64,000 nucleotides of DNA. It comes from Fomitopsis serialis (taxonomy: Eukaryota > Basidiomycota > Agaricomycetes > Polyporales > Fomitopsidaceae). The stretch lies in NCBI RefSeq assembly GCF_022376445.1, contig NW_025955080.1, positions 1 to 64,000 on the forward strand. The letters are read 5' to 3'. Position 1 is the first letter of the stretch. Every line of letters starts with the position of its first letter. A program made the translations under genes and the position numbers. Under the pieces are notes generated by a model. The model was not told the origin of the DNA. It did no database searches and was given only the letters and a program-made list of their open reading frames with translations. Shown piece after piece: positions 34,983-50,000 of the stretch.

Positions 34983-35097
34983 ACAGCAATTTTCAGAACG
35001 TTAGTCACTTGCAAACGCGCGCGACAAGTGATGACTAAGCACTCCAGCCTTCGTGAAGTTGGGGAGAGCGGCGCGCATCGTTCTTCTGCACCACTGT
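34983..35097 (+). repeat. Inverted repeat, left arm
   Basis: Begins CAGCAATTTTCAGAACG and matches 35408-35525 on the opposite strand at roughly 80-85 percent by eye, with best match over TTAGTCACTTGCAAAC. Arms are about 310 bases apart. May be the remains of a fold-back element. Confidence 0.7.
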
Positions 35098-35407
35098 AAC
35101 CTGCGCAAAACCTCTCGCAAAGACATACTTACGCGACATGATCCCGTGAGCAATTGGGTCAACGCGAACCAATTATCCTGCACAACACGTCTGCTCGGCC
35201 TTGCTCTACCACCACTGACATTGCAGTGAACCTTGTTGTGCCTTGGTTGCCAGTCCGAGTGAGCCATGTAGAAAGAGTTCAATTATCCGGACTCGGCGAG
35301 CGTCAGGGTAGCCCTACACTACTACTATAAATGGTAGAGAAACAGGACCACGATTCAGATCTATATTATCCGTCGCAAATCCGTCGTGTCCGCTCGTGCG
35401 AAGGTGA

Positions 35408-35525
35408 GACGAATGGTGCAGAAGAGTGGTGCCCGCCGCTTTCCCCGACTTCTTGGAGGCTGGAGCGCTTAGTCATCGTTTGTCGCCCGTGTTTGCAAGT
35501 GACTAACGTTCTGAAAATTGCTGGA
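35408..35525 (-). repeat. Inverted repeat, right arm
   Basis: Reverse-complement partner of 34983-35097. Both arms happen to be open in equivalent frames, but no intact gene includes them. Confidence 0.7.
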
Positions 35526-35742
35526 AGAATTGAGAAGATCCGGGTCGCTGGGCGTGTGGTAGGGCTAAACTGGGGACAGACCGATGACGTCGATCGAACG
35601 CGGCCCCGACAGGACTGCCTATCGGGCTCGGAGCAACCAACCCTCAGCCGGTCCCTTCGTCCAGGCGCCACCGTTCGTGGACACTCGGTACCCACCCTCC
35701 TCATAATCCCAATGACCATCTTGTCACTACCATGGGGCATGT

Positions 35743-35753
35743 TCTATATAAAC
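35743..35753 (+). promoter_or_regulatory. TATA box
   Basis: TCTATATAAAC, about 100 bases before the ATG of the 88-aa ORF. One of the best TATA matches in the window. Confidence 0.6.
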
Positions 35754-35847
35754 AGGAGCGCACCACCGTGCTCCAGCCTTGACGCACACGACCAGTCCCC
35801 AGCCCCTATACCACCCGTCTCGCCCTCACACTAGATACCACTGCGCT

Positions 35848-36114
35848 ATGCTCATGACATATATGAACGCGGACATGGCTTCTTCCTCTGTCTCTCGCAT
35901 GCACTCCCCTGCGCCGGATGTCATGCAACCAACCACGAATACCACGCCCTTTCCCGGCACGCCTGTGACTTTAGAGAACGTGTCGGGATTCCCCAGTCCC
36001 ACAGAACGGCTCGAGACGCGCACACGCACAGTGCGTAAGAAGAAGAGCTCGCTAGACCTGCGGGACATCTACCGCAGTGGGGGACTCATGCCGTCCTCGG
36101 GAGCTAGGCTATAG
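35848..36114 (+). CDS. Small protein, 88 aa, unknown
   Basis: Single exon starting MLMTYMNADMASSS and ending SSGARL-stop. The start at 35848 is chosen because it is the first ATG downstream of a strong TATA box with an AC-rich leader (CACACGACC...); an earlier in-frame ATG at 35779 would shorten the leader to about 25 bases. The product is rich in Ser, Thr and Pro, then basic (TRTVRKKKSSLDLRD). There is no signal peptide, membrane segment or known domain. The basic KKKSSLDLRDIY patch could be a phosphorylation or nuclear-import motif. I do not recognise a family. TATA box, leader and downstream stop support a real transcript, but coding status rests on those alone. Confidence 0.55.
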   Translation: MLMTYMNADMASSSVSRMHSPAPDVMQPTTNTTPFPGTPVTLENVSGFPSPTERLETRTRTVRKKKSSLDLRDIYRSGGLMPSSGARL

Positions 36115-36613
36115 TGGTAAGTACCATCTTTGCTGCTTCTCTCATCCTCTGTACTAACGTTGGTAGCAGATGGACTGTCACCGTGCCGCGCTAGAGCTGC
36201 GCATGCATTGCGCATACACGACGTAACGATCTTCATGAACTCATGACAATATCCTTGGCCTTCTGTATCTGTCGTTCAGTCCTGTATCGGGTTGGCGTGT
36301 ATCCATACTTACATTCGCATTGCTCTCGCTGAAGTGTGTAATCGTTCCGCATGTCGTAATAGACTGTAAGACATTTACATTCAGTCGAACCGACGAGCAG
36401 GGAAGCCGCACGCCGAGACGTTAGCCTACGCGGGTCTCCGGTATGTATCCCGAACCAGAGTGCAATACACCTCCAGGCCTCAGGACCCATCATGGCATAC
36501 GATAAGCCTGAATGCCTACCCCCAGCGCGCCCGCCTGTGCAGACTAACAGACACGCGGGAACCTCGCACAGATCCCCTCCCCAGGCCATAGCCGCTTTCT
36601 CCCAACCTCAAGT
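36115..36613. other. Intergenic, convergent 3' ends
   Basis: Between the 88-aa gene and RAD9. No gene or repeat seen. Confidence 0.45.
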
Positions 36614-38638
36614 CAGTCTTCGAATAACGGTCTGAACGCCTGCACAAGACCCGAGTAACGTCAATCAGCCATCCCGTCAACTGGCCAGCACCCAATCTGT
36701 GAGTAGAACTCACCTTCGTCCCACCGCCCGGCTGCGTCGGCTCCATCTCCACCTCAACCTCCATCTCGTCCTGGTCGTAGATCTCCAAGCTCCCCTCCCT
36801 CCCCGCGCCCGCGCCCACACCCAAATCCAAATCGAGGTCCTCCCCAAACTCGACCTCCTCCCCCTCGCCCTCGAGCATCGCCGCGAACTCGTGCGCGGTC
36901 ATGTGCTCGATCCCGAGCCCCGAGTCCCGGATCGCCTGCGAGAGCTGCGTGCCCGGCAGGAACAGCGGCTCCGGCTCCGCCCCCGCCCCGTCGCCGTCGA
37001 TGTGCATCCGCAGCTCGGTGTCCTCCGCCTCCTCGGGCTGCGAGCTCGGGAGGAACAGCGGCTCACGCGCGCGGGCCGCAGAGGCGCTCGATGGGCGGGC
37101 AGTCGGCGGACGGGCGGTTGGTGGGCGGCTCTGAGGGCGGAGGGACAGCGGCGGCGGTAGGGACGGAGGGGGCATCATAGATGGCGGGGGCATCATAGAC
37201 GGTGGGGGCATCGACTCGCGCATCGGGAGCGGCGTCGCGCGGGGGGCGCCCCCGTCCAGCTCGCGCACGACGGACGCCCTGTCCGTCGTCTGCACGACCT
37301 TCATCGGCCTCCTCCGCTCTGAGTTGGCGTCGGACACGACGCTCGCCTCCCGCGAGCTCTGCGCAGAATCGTGTTCCGTGTCGTCCACGGAGCGTTTGCG
37401 CTTTGGCGCGGCGCGGGGGCGGGGCCGTGCGCGCTGGCGCGCAGGGACGACATGTGCGCCGAGGCCGCTGGTGGAGATGACGGAGAGCGATTCGGAGAGG
37501 TCGCCTGAGAGGTCGATGAACACCGGTGCGGCCGGGTCGGTGAAGCTGATGTCGAGCGGGAGGGTGGAGGCTTCGGCGAACGCGATCGTGGCCTACGTGG
37601 AGATTGGGGAGACGTCAGCGGAAGGGTATATGCGCGAGAACTAAAGAGTGAGGAATATCCCTCACGTTGAACTCGCGCAGGTGGAAGGAGAGCGTGAGCG
37701 GCGTGTCGAAGACTTCGTACCGGTCGAACTCTTCTGCGCTGATCGTGAGCTCGGTTGCGAGCTGCGGGCCACCTGGGACACAATGTGATCAACTCCTCGT
37801 TGTTGTATATGAAGCTCGTGGTACATGCTCTTGCTGGTCATGACTGTCTCCATGCCTTTGACTTGCACGTCATAGTCGTTGAATGTCCAGATAAGCTGAG
37901 GATCGCTCTTCGGCCCCTTCTGCAGCGGGAAGTGTTCAATCACGTCTCGCACGGCGCGTGCACCGATCGACAGGCGCGAATGGTACTGCGCGGTGGGTAT
38001 CGCCGGAGCGAGAAGAGAATTCGGGGTCTGCAGCAGCAGCCTATGCGTCTTGACCACACCTGCACAACGCCGCTCAGCCCTCGCTGCTCCGAAAGGCGCA
38101 TACACGGAGGCCCTACCGTGTTTGCAGTGCAAGCGCACCGTTAACCTGCTCTCTAGCGAATCGCGGTCACCCTCGTCCCCCTGGCCCTGCGCGTCCCCGT
38201 CCGAGATGACCAGCTCGCACTTCTCCACCGTCTTCTCCACCGTCTTGTGCTTCAGGATCGACAGGAGGTTCTGCGCAAGCGCGAGCATCAGCACCCGTCC
38301 GCTCTGAGGCACACTGCGGCGCGAAGACCTTCGTCTGGAGCTGGCCCGTCGCGGGCGCGACCTCGTCGACGTCCATGTCGAGGTCCGCGGCGGGCCGCGC
38401 GATGCTGTATCTGCTGAAGAACTGCCTGCGGTATTTGAACCGGCAGAACGCGGACTGGGACTGGTTCGTCGTCGAGAGCGCGAAGGTGTCGGGGGTTGCG
38501 TAGATCGTGAGCTCGTCGCCGTACCGGGAGAGGCAGGCGAGTGCTCTGGTAATTTCTGTGGAATGCTTTGTGTCAGTCGAGGTGGTAGCGTATGCTCAGC
38601 TCACGCTTGAGTGCACTGGCGTCGAGAGTTGCCTGCAT
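36614..38638 (-). CDS. RAD9: RAD9 checkpoint clamp subunit
   Basis: Subunit of the 9-1-1 DNA-damage clamp that activates ATR/Mec1-type signalling. A 34-nt first exon (MQATLDASALK) joins to QITRALACLSRYGDELTIYA, LSTTNQSQSAFCRFKYRRQF and FFSRYSI. Later conserved parts are LLSILKHKTVEKTVEKCEL, VKTHRLLLQTPNSLLAP, VIEHFPLQKGPKSDPQLIW and LTISAEEFDRYEVFDTPLT. Beyond the PCNA-like core lies a long disordered tail with KRKR, Ser/Thr sites and a repeated PPPSMM motif, and it ends with AFRPLFED, the usual fungal RAD9 terminus, in a final exon whose stop is at 36614-36616. Near 38310 the reading passes from TGQLQTKVFAPQ to SGRVLMLALAQNLL and needs an intron with a weak donor or an indel; this junction is unresolved. 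Confidence 0.9.
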
Positions 38639-39326
38639 GATTGTGGGTGGTCGTACAAACTGATTATCCGCGTATGATACAAGTCCAGGTTTCAAGAGAG
38701 CAGAGGGATTTGATTCGGCGCATGCAGAGACTGCCCGGTATCAATTCGTTGCGGAGAGATGCCACCAGCAGTGGCAGGGCAGGGTACTCAGTGGCGAGTG
38801 GGATCTCAAAACGCAAAACGACTCACGATCGGACGCGTAGACAGCGTGTGACGCTACGCGTAGTCGTCGGTCACACCGCGACCGTGACTCCACTCTGTGC
38901 GATCCTCAATTCGCATGTATAAATCCAACCACTAATCTGCGCTATACAATATTGATATAACTAGATTTCATGCGACTCTATGGGCGCACCGTGCCATTGT
39001 ACAGCTAGGTCATCAACTGGCATTAATACATGTGCAGACCCTCTCCATCGGAGAAGGCGAGACACGCCCTAAGCTCCGTGTCTATAGCTACCTCATCTGA
39101 CCCTGCCTGAGATGTGCCTTCATCCCACAATTTGAGAAACGCGCGACAAGCCCCATCGTTTCCGATCTACGTGACTGCTCGGTCTGGATCCTGCTTCTTG
39201 CAAGCTCTCCGTGACCAAGAACTCACTGACGCGTGTCTCATGAGTGCGACAGCGTTTACCGCACAGAACGGAGCACGAGACATGTGCTCTGAAGATTGTA
39301 AGTGGAGTACAGCACGGGGTGCACGT
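38639..39326. other. Intergenic, RAD9 promoter side
   Basis: Between RAD9 and the upstream ELP6 gene on the same strand. No coding region supported. ACGCG motifs (ACGCGTA near 38835, CTACGCGTAG near 38853) resemble MBF-type cell-cycle boxes, which would suit a checkpoint gene; this is inference from short motifs. Confidence 0.45.
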
Positions 39327-40211
39327 TCATAGAACGCCAGCGCTGGTGCCCTTGTTGAAAAATGTCGCGCCTGCGTCCGTCAAGCGGTACTGAAGCGCGC
39401 TGCTCCGTGGGACGACTTTGACTTGGGCCGTCAGAGGACAGCACGTTCCTGCATGCAGGGCGATCTACGACGGTGTCAGACCGGAGTGCCTTCTAGCCAG
39501 ATACTTAGCATACCTCGCCGGAAACTGCGCCGCTGCGCCCACTAGACAAGGGCCGCACGTCGACGTGATAAGAAGCGAGCTGCAGAAGGTGTCGAAGCAG
39601 ATCATCTGGGTCGCCGGGCGTTATGAGGTGGTGTCGCATGACGAGCGCAGCGTTAGCCTGGCCGAGCAGGTATATGAGCACTACGTGTCGGAGTGGGGGA
39701 CTTGGCGGCCTACCTCTCGACACGATGCAGACAGCGCGCGCAGGAATCGTGATAGCTCGATCGTCGAGTATCCGATCCATTCTAGGGGCGAGAGGTCGTC
39801 CAGGATAACGAGGGTACGTCCCTCGTCCGGGGCGGCGGCTTTCAGCTGCGCTCGCACAGAGTCGTACAGCGGGCGCAGCGTCGCGCTCGACTGGACCTGC
39901 CCGAGCACATCGATGAAGGACAGCCTCCGCGAAGCGGTGTGCTGATCCAAGCTCACGTTCTGCGCACGCGTGAGTGGGTGAATCGGGCTGTGATAAGGAG
40001 GCGGACGCACCGACTTCGCAGCGATATGTTTCCACCGTGTCGGATCATTGAGCGTGGCAAGGATGAGACATCTCGTCTGCGCCCCGGTTCCCCGCACGTG
40101 CTTCAAGTGGTCAGCGAGCAGCTTGTGGAGGAGGAAGTCGGCTGGGGATGGGAGTTCGTCGGTGATGAGCAGCAGCTCGCCGGGGAGAGGCAGGCCGGCT
40201 GGAGGGAACAT
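39327..40211 (-). CDS. ELP6: Elongator complex protein 6, 242 aa
   Basis: Member of the Elp4-5-6 RecA-like ring of Elongator, which modifies wobble uridines in tRNA. Four exons, 40011-40211, 39714-39959, 39514-39657 and 39327-39464, all joined in phase 0. Starts MFPPAGLPLPGELLLITDEL, typical for the family, and carries PADFLLHKLLADHLK, CLILATLNDPTRWKHIAAK, RRLSFIDVL, LRPLYDSVRAQL, LVILDDLSPLEWIGYST and LSRFLRALSASCRE. The last exon is identified by IALHAG, QVKVVPRSSALQYRLTD and ATFFNKGTSAGVL, the conserved C-terminus. As in other Elp6 proteins there is no P-loop. Divergent from the STE20-type kinase gene. Confidence 0.92.
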
Positions 40212-40781
40212 CCTGAAGGTTCAGTGAAAGGTGGTACGAGTGGCTGTGGCCTGTTGTGTGCGTGAAGGATCGCCGTCTGCCTGGAATCAAGAGTCCTCTG
40301 GCAGGATATGTCAGGTCGCGAGAACAAACACGATCGCCTGCAGACTGCAATGTTCTCAGCGGTGTCAGCTCGAATAGGCGATGTCAGCCGGGTGTCAGCA
40401 AACAGTTTCTGAAGGGCGGTTTGACAGTCGTACCAAGACTGCCTAATCAGGAAAGTCGAGCGTAGAGATCGATAACAGGCGACAGTCTCCGAGTCGATGC
40501 CGTCGCCACCGCGGGGCGTCGTCGAGGCTTTTGCACACGACGCCGAGGCCAGTCAGTGCGCCGTTGACCTCGCTGGGCACGACGGCAGACGGCGGAGGAG
40601 AGCGTTTGCTGCGCGGATTAATATAAGCGTGGGGATCGCCGGGGAGGTTAAAGGCAAAGCGGCCCACAGCCACTGCACTCACCTTCCTTGTTCTGATCGT
40701 TGTCGGCCGCGCCTGCGACGACCTGCGGCTCATCCCTCCTGCGTCCCAGCCTCCCCACGCCGCCGTGTCCCCATCTCGTCC
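40212..40781. other. Divergent promoter region
   Basis: 570 bases between the ELP6 and kinase start codons. No gene seen; an open frame runs into the kinase ORF from 40497, but the kinase start is placed at the [11 protein letters not shown] methionine. Confidence 0.5.
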
Positions 40782-43482
<2,701 letters not shown>

Positions 43483-44011
43483 AGGCTTCGGGTTTCTGTC
43501 GTCTTGAGGTTTCTACTGTTACCATGTCATATCATGCATCGATCTACGCTCACTCTCCTCTGGATCTCGCTTCATTCCTCGTCTTTCGTTTTTGCAGTGA
43601 GTCGTGTACTGTTCTACGTGGGGACGCCGCAGGTCAGGCGGGGGAAGAAGAAGGAAAGGTTCGCGCGCCGCATGACCCTTTGACGGCCCTGTGTCGTGGC
43701 AGGGCTTGTATTCATACATGATATACACCTGTGCGTGGTTGATACCCGTGATCAGTAATCTTCTCTCGCCTTGTTCGGCGTGATGGGGACGGTTGCTTTC
43801 GCATAGAAGAAAAGTGTATAGCAAGTGCATGCAGCGTACTGTCCAGATTTTTCCATAAGTTATGGTGTTGCTTCTGACGAGAGGGATAATGCGTCGGAGA
43901 AATGGGGGGTACATCATGAAAGCACGAGATTGTGGGTATGTGTATGCTACAGTATGTCCATGAGACGCAATGGAGAGAAAGTCGACCCAGATGGCTGGTA
44001 GGACGTAAACT
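43483..44011. other. Intergenic, convergent 3' ends
   Basis: Between the kinase and TEL1 stop codons. No gene seen. Confidence 0.5.
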
Positions 44012-47000
44012 TCAGAGGTGAGGACTCCAACCTGTGATGCAATACTGAGTGAACATACTTCCGAGCACGACGTCTGAACGTACCGCAGAACATCTGGGCA
44101 AGGTTTCCAGGGTCTGTGGCTTCAGTGACCAACTCGTTGACAGTATACTCGATCGAGAGCGTCTTGTCCAATTTCCGCCTTACCGCGGTCAGAGCGCGAT
44201 CGGCGGCTTCATCGGCGGAGCCGCTAGCCATGTCAATGCCAATCATCCAACGGACGGCCTCTCCGGTGAACGTTGCATCGTTGCCCGACCCTTGCACTCG
44301 CTTCATCTTCACTTCGCTCGCAACCCTAATGACCTCTCAGCACAACACGACTCGCGCGACAGTCATGGTCCTCGCACTGACCAGGAGTGCAGAGGATCGT
44401 ACTTGAAGACCTCCAAAACAGTCAGGACGACTTCAGACTCGTCCCGCAGAACACGGAGGGTTTCCTCTGCGCATCTCTGGAATACACCCTGAGTGCCAGA
44501 GGTACCCAAGCCATCCACGACGTCAGCCGTCAAGCGGAAGGGGACACGCTCCGGGATAGGCAACATTTTACCCTGCCAACGAATTGAGGATACTGGCGTG
44601 AAGACAAGTAGAGGGCTTACCTGGTCGAAAGCAATTCCGAGATCAATGTGGACCATTTCTCCAGTTGCATTATCCATAAGGATGTTTGAACAGTGCCTGT
44701 CACCGAGTCCGAGGATATGCCCAACGATTGCGTTCGTCGCCACACTGCGCGAGTACTTGAGACGCATCGTGAACCACGCGAGGGGCTCCTTGTGTCGCTC
44801 CGTGAAATAGTGGCGCATGACCGGTCTGAACCGTCGACGGAGCTTCACGAGGAATTCCAGCATCTGTGAACGATCGTTCTGACACTCGTGCTGCTTCTCT
44901 TTCAGCTGTCTCATTACGTCGTGTGATCGTATATCACCCGGTCTATACCTATGGGGAAGTGTCAGTCGATTTCAGTCAATTGATATACCGACACAGACGC
45001 CAGCCAACTCACCGCGAATGTGCATCGGGTAGCCATGTAGCCAATGGAGTGGTGTCTTGGACAAATTCCAAAATACCGGCTTGCGAGGCCAACGGAATGA
45101 TTCTATACCCTCGTACTGCGAGATCTCGTCTTCGTGTTTCACGGTCGCGACGAAGGATGATGTTCACCAGCTCGAACACCTGCTCCATTACCGCGTCTTG
45201 TCTGAGATCATCGCCACCCTTGTACTGTTTGCGCATGATGAGTTACGTTCTCGCCGTATCTCTAGCTGTCGCTCACCAATTGTTTGTACTTTTGTCCATC
45301 CACTCCTACGCAGACGCATATTTTCGGCAGATTGAGCCCACCAGACGTAGAAAAGGTGGATTCGAAGTGACTGATCCAGACACAATCACTGTACTGGCAA
45401 GATGGATCAACGGGTGTATGAGAAGTCATGACCGGAACGCGCAAGTCGCGGATTCGCTTGATGGGAAATCCATCTGGGATAGGCAGGTTACCCTTCGCAT
45501 CTTTCTTGACCTTGTACGTGGCCCATTGCAAAGACGCCCGAAAGAGTTGTTCGACATCGCTAAGACGGCCTTGCACTTGTGCATCGGTCCTCAGCTGGTC
45601 AATGATGGCACCGGCAGCCGCGGCTCTTTCTGCCTGCGAGGAAACGGTCTCGAGCCTGCCTGACTGTCGTCTCCCCGATGCTACGCCTGCAGAGCTTTGG
45701 TCTGATATCAAGCAGAGCACTTGATACAAGCTATGGAACGGGTGTTCCCTGCACATCCGAGATAGCAAGCTGTGGAGAAGTGCTTGATTGGATGTAGTAG
45801 CACGGGGCGAAGTGGACTTGGAAAGCCTAGCCGCTAGTTGGTGAGCAAGGAATACGAACTTGTGAGAGGCTACACGTGTCAGAGCAGCCTCAAAGCTGAC
45901 ATCGGTGTCCGTTCTGTCGAAATTTGCGAGCCATAACGAACACAGACGAATAATTGATTCGCTGTCATATGCGTCGGAATGAGCAAGACATTCAGAGTAT
46001 GTCGTCATGGCCAGACCGAGGAAGCGATCCCGAGCATTCTTGTGTTCCTTGAAGCGTGCTTGATCATGTCTAAGCTCTTTCTCGGCCTTCTTGAGAGCGC
46101 GCTCGAGTTCGTGGCGTTCTTGAGTGTTGACTGGCACTTTCTGCATCTTTTCTTGACGGAGTCTGATCTCCTCTGTCTTACGATCCATGTAGATCCTCCA
46201 TCGTAGAGCATCCGGAGAGTTGATGACAGAGTGGTACTGATGATCCGCGAAAATGGCGTATTGATGGAAGACGGCAGCACGGTCGGCAACGTTCGACGCG
46301 ACCGTCACATCTGACAACAACTGTATAGCGGGATCGAAGTACTGTTCAATGATCTGATCGGGCTTGTCGAGGGACGCCTGCGCGGACCAGGTACCCTGAG
46401 CGAGTCATGAGGGTTAATGAGACGGTGATACAGACGTCTCTGCAAAACTCACCAAACGAGCTAGAAGCGAAGCGACGCGGAACTTATCCTCTTCTGGGCC
46501 CTTCTGCGCCTCCGTGGTCATCGTGGAAAGCGTGTCCTTGAGGAGGGAAGCTGCCAACCTCGGTTCCTTCATAAGCCACAAGACATTCGCGAACTCCTGG
46601 GTAACTTCTGGTACGCCCTCTCCTCCAAGGACCTGAGCTTGAGTTATCGCATTGAGCGCTGCCTGAGGCCTTTGAGCGTCCCTCGCGGCTTGAGATAGGC
46701 GAAGGAGACATCCCCTCTCCAGTTCCATCAGCGAACGACCCAAAGGAGAGAGAAGGTCTCCAATCTTGTCACGTTCCTCCTTTTGGCGTCGTGCGCGTAT
46801 CAATGAAATGCGAGTGGCCATGAGGGATTCCATATCATCGAAACTGTATACTCAATCAGTGCCCCTAACATAGGCGAATTATAGTGGAAGCGGCTTACTT
46901 CTCTATTTTGGCAGTCTGGTCGAACGCGTTCCATACATGGTTGTAAGGCTGGCCGTTGCGCGAGCGACTCAACTGCATAAGCCCCTCATGTTTCCACCAC

Positions 47001-50000
47001 CTGATCTGGTGAAGGCACATGAGGGTTTGAGTGGTATGGCGTATAGTAGTCAAGTTCTCGTTGCCTTGGTAATGGAGTTGCGCCAGCTCTTGGAAGAGCG
47101 ACTGCCGAACGACGGTATCAACCCTGTTGGGATCTCTTTCGCGATAGAAAGCCCGCAAGGACACGTATAACGATGCCCCAGGGTACTGTCCTGCACGACA
47201 CTCAGGGAGATCCCAAGTACCCGTGCGCCATCCGAGTTCGTACATCATAGCACTCTGGGAGTCATTGTTTTCGTGCGATTGGGATGTCACAGAACCCAGA
47301 GCCGTCATTGCAAGACGATCGAAACCGAACGCGTGCAAGGACTGGACTACTCCTTGGCCGTGAATTGAGTCAGATGGACGAGCGGTCAGAGCTGCTCCGT
47401 GGTAGCGAAACGCGGTGTCCCATTGCTTCTCGTGGTGGAGCCGTTTGATGAGGAAATTGCTCAAATTGCTGCTTCGAATGCCGTAGAAACCGTCCGGCTC
47501 GTCGATGCGACTGTAAATATCGAAGAGCGTATCTTCAGCCGCACTAGCATCCGATGCATCTTCCGATTCATTCTCCGCGGCCAACTCCAAGAATAGCAGT
47601 GCAGTTGTGTATGCACCGCATCTGACCGATTTCTTGCTGAGGAGCCTGAAGTCGTTTCGCAACCACACATCGTAAGCCAGTGCGTCCCTGACATCAGGAG
47701 GATGGAAGTGGCGAAGATGCAATACGGTATCAATGATCGCACGTAGGCATCGAACATCTACGTCTTCGTAATTCAAGACCGCATCGAAGTGGTCAGACAG
47801 AGCAAGTCGAAGAATCTGCCCGCCGTCCGAGTTACGCGCAGAGCGCTCCGAGGACAACACGGCATGCACCAGCACAGGCATAATATTCTCTGCAAATGTC
47901 GCGTTGGATTGGAGGATCAGGGACAGGGAGGCGTAGAAACGATCTCGTATTGCGAGGGCGCCGCAGAGGGACATGGACAGATTGGTGATCCACTCAGAGA
48001 AGTCTCTAGACGCTTGTTGTAAGTGGGTACTGGCGAGCAGCTGTGGGAGACTGCCGAAGTCCTTCTCGACGACAGGCACCGGATGGGCCTGAAGATGCGA
48101 TAAATCCCCGGCGTATTCGCGGCACCACGTACGCAAGGCGCTGCTATCGAGGCTGCAAACGGACATCACAGAGCGGAGAGTACGATACGCAATGTTGATC
48201 TGTGCGGCAGATGATGCGTCCAACATCTCTAGCAGAGAGATGATGATGGCACGTTGTGCTGCATCCTGCGTGCCAGATCGCTCGAGTGAAGATGTCATTT
48301 GGCGATGCCTCTGGCGGATTGTCTGGATGGCCATCTCCGCACTTGCGTGTTCCGGACTTCGTATGGTACCGCCGTTGTGGAAGAGAAGCGCAACGAAGGC
48401 GTCGATATCATCATCGTGGAGTTTATCAGAGGATGGTATGCACTGTTTGAGTGTCCAGAAGCTCGAATCCACAAGGTGCTCTGCGAAACGCTCTTGGCCG
48501 ATTGTGAGGTCGCGGATTCTGCGTGCCAACCGGAACTTGTGAGCCGTTACCGGCGGGTCACTGAGAATTTGGGAGATCTCCTGCACATTGAGACTATCCC
48601 GAAGCTCGACGAGCGCAGGGGACGTGTCAAAAGGCCAGGAGGCCAAAGCGCGAATAATCTGGGGACGCAATGCATCCCGTTGGGCTAGATTCTGCATTAC
48701 CGATTCTATCCAGCCAACGAGGTCGTTAGCGAGTGCCACAGACGAAGTGTCATGCGGTGCTCGCTGATAGTCCTGAGCAATTGAACCAATTTGGACAAGA
48801 AGGTCAGACAGGTGGTAGCTGCGCTCCGTCGATCGTCGGTAAACATTGAAGCACCAGTCCAGAATCGATTGCGCAGCGCGCGCCATGTCCGCCTGTGACA
48901 ATATAGTCGAAGCCATGTTCATCAGCGTCCGAAGCAACGTGGAGTCCTCGAAGTGCTGGCGACGCGTAGCGACCCAAACGCATATACCATTGAGTAGTCG
49001 CATTTGCTCATTGATGAAGGGGCAGCGTTCCATGATGGCGAAGAGCTGGTGAAGAACGTGGTACGTGATTGCAGGTGATTGTGCCTCGGGGACCCACGCA
49101 GTGAACCACTGCAAGGCTTTCAGAACGATCTCGGTGCTGTAAAACGGGAAGTTTGGCTGGTGGAACTGAAACTCGTCATGACGCCTGTAGTGGAACAGAT
49201 GTTCAAGTACACGATCGCTGTCCTTGTCGTAGCCGGCCATTCGAAGACCAGCATGGACGGGCCCGTCACTCGATACATCTTGATCAGCCAGCGAGCGAAC
49301 GATGGTGGCTACGACAACATCGGTCGTTCGACGGAGGCAGAGGTCGAAGATTTGCTGTCCGAGATCCCGCATCGTGTACTGGAGCTGCGTTGCCAGATCC
49401 TCTGGGAGATCGCGCTCTTCGTCCAAGGCAGCCCCTATGGATATGACGATCTGGTATCCAACGGTTTCAGGAAAACACTCCTGGAGTCCATCGACCAATG
49501 TCTTGTGAACGGCACCGCAGTGATTCTGAAACAGTTGATAGCCATGTTTGTACTCCTCATTGAGGAGATTGGCAGGCGCGAAGGAATGGAACGCCACTTC
49601 AGCGCATTGTCTTCTCTCTTGATACCCGAGCACGCGGGGCGGGAAGCTGAGGAAGTCTTTGCCTCCCTTGCAAATCGAAGAGGCCATTTGAGAGGCATAA
49701 TGCTCGAAGAAGTCCGCGGGACCGGATAACCCTAGCCTATCTGCCACACCCACCAGTGCAGCCTCCATGTGGCTTGCGTATTTGGGGGCGTACAGATATC
49801 CTTCTAGCAAGTGCCAGTAAGCACCTCGCCTAACGGCAGAACTGACGATCATGGTATCGGCCAGGCAGAGTATGCGGGTCATCATCTTCTCAAACCTGCA
49901 GATAGGGAAATGAGCGCCGACAAGATCAGGAGTGCTGGTCACTTACTCTGTGTGGTCAGCGGTCAGATAGGGCCGCACTTTCTCGTACAGTGCAGACGGG

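Larger units (their letters stand above)
33930..35847. other. Intergenic region with an inverted repeat
   Basis: No coding region supported. It holds the LIG4 promoter side (about 33930-34200), a pair of ~115-bp inverted copies (34983-35097 and 35408-35525) and a TATA box at 35743 for the next gene. Confidence 0.55.
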
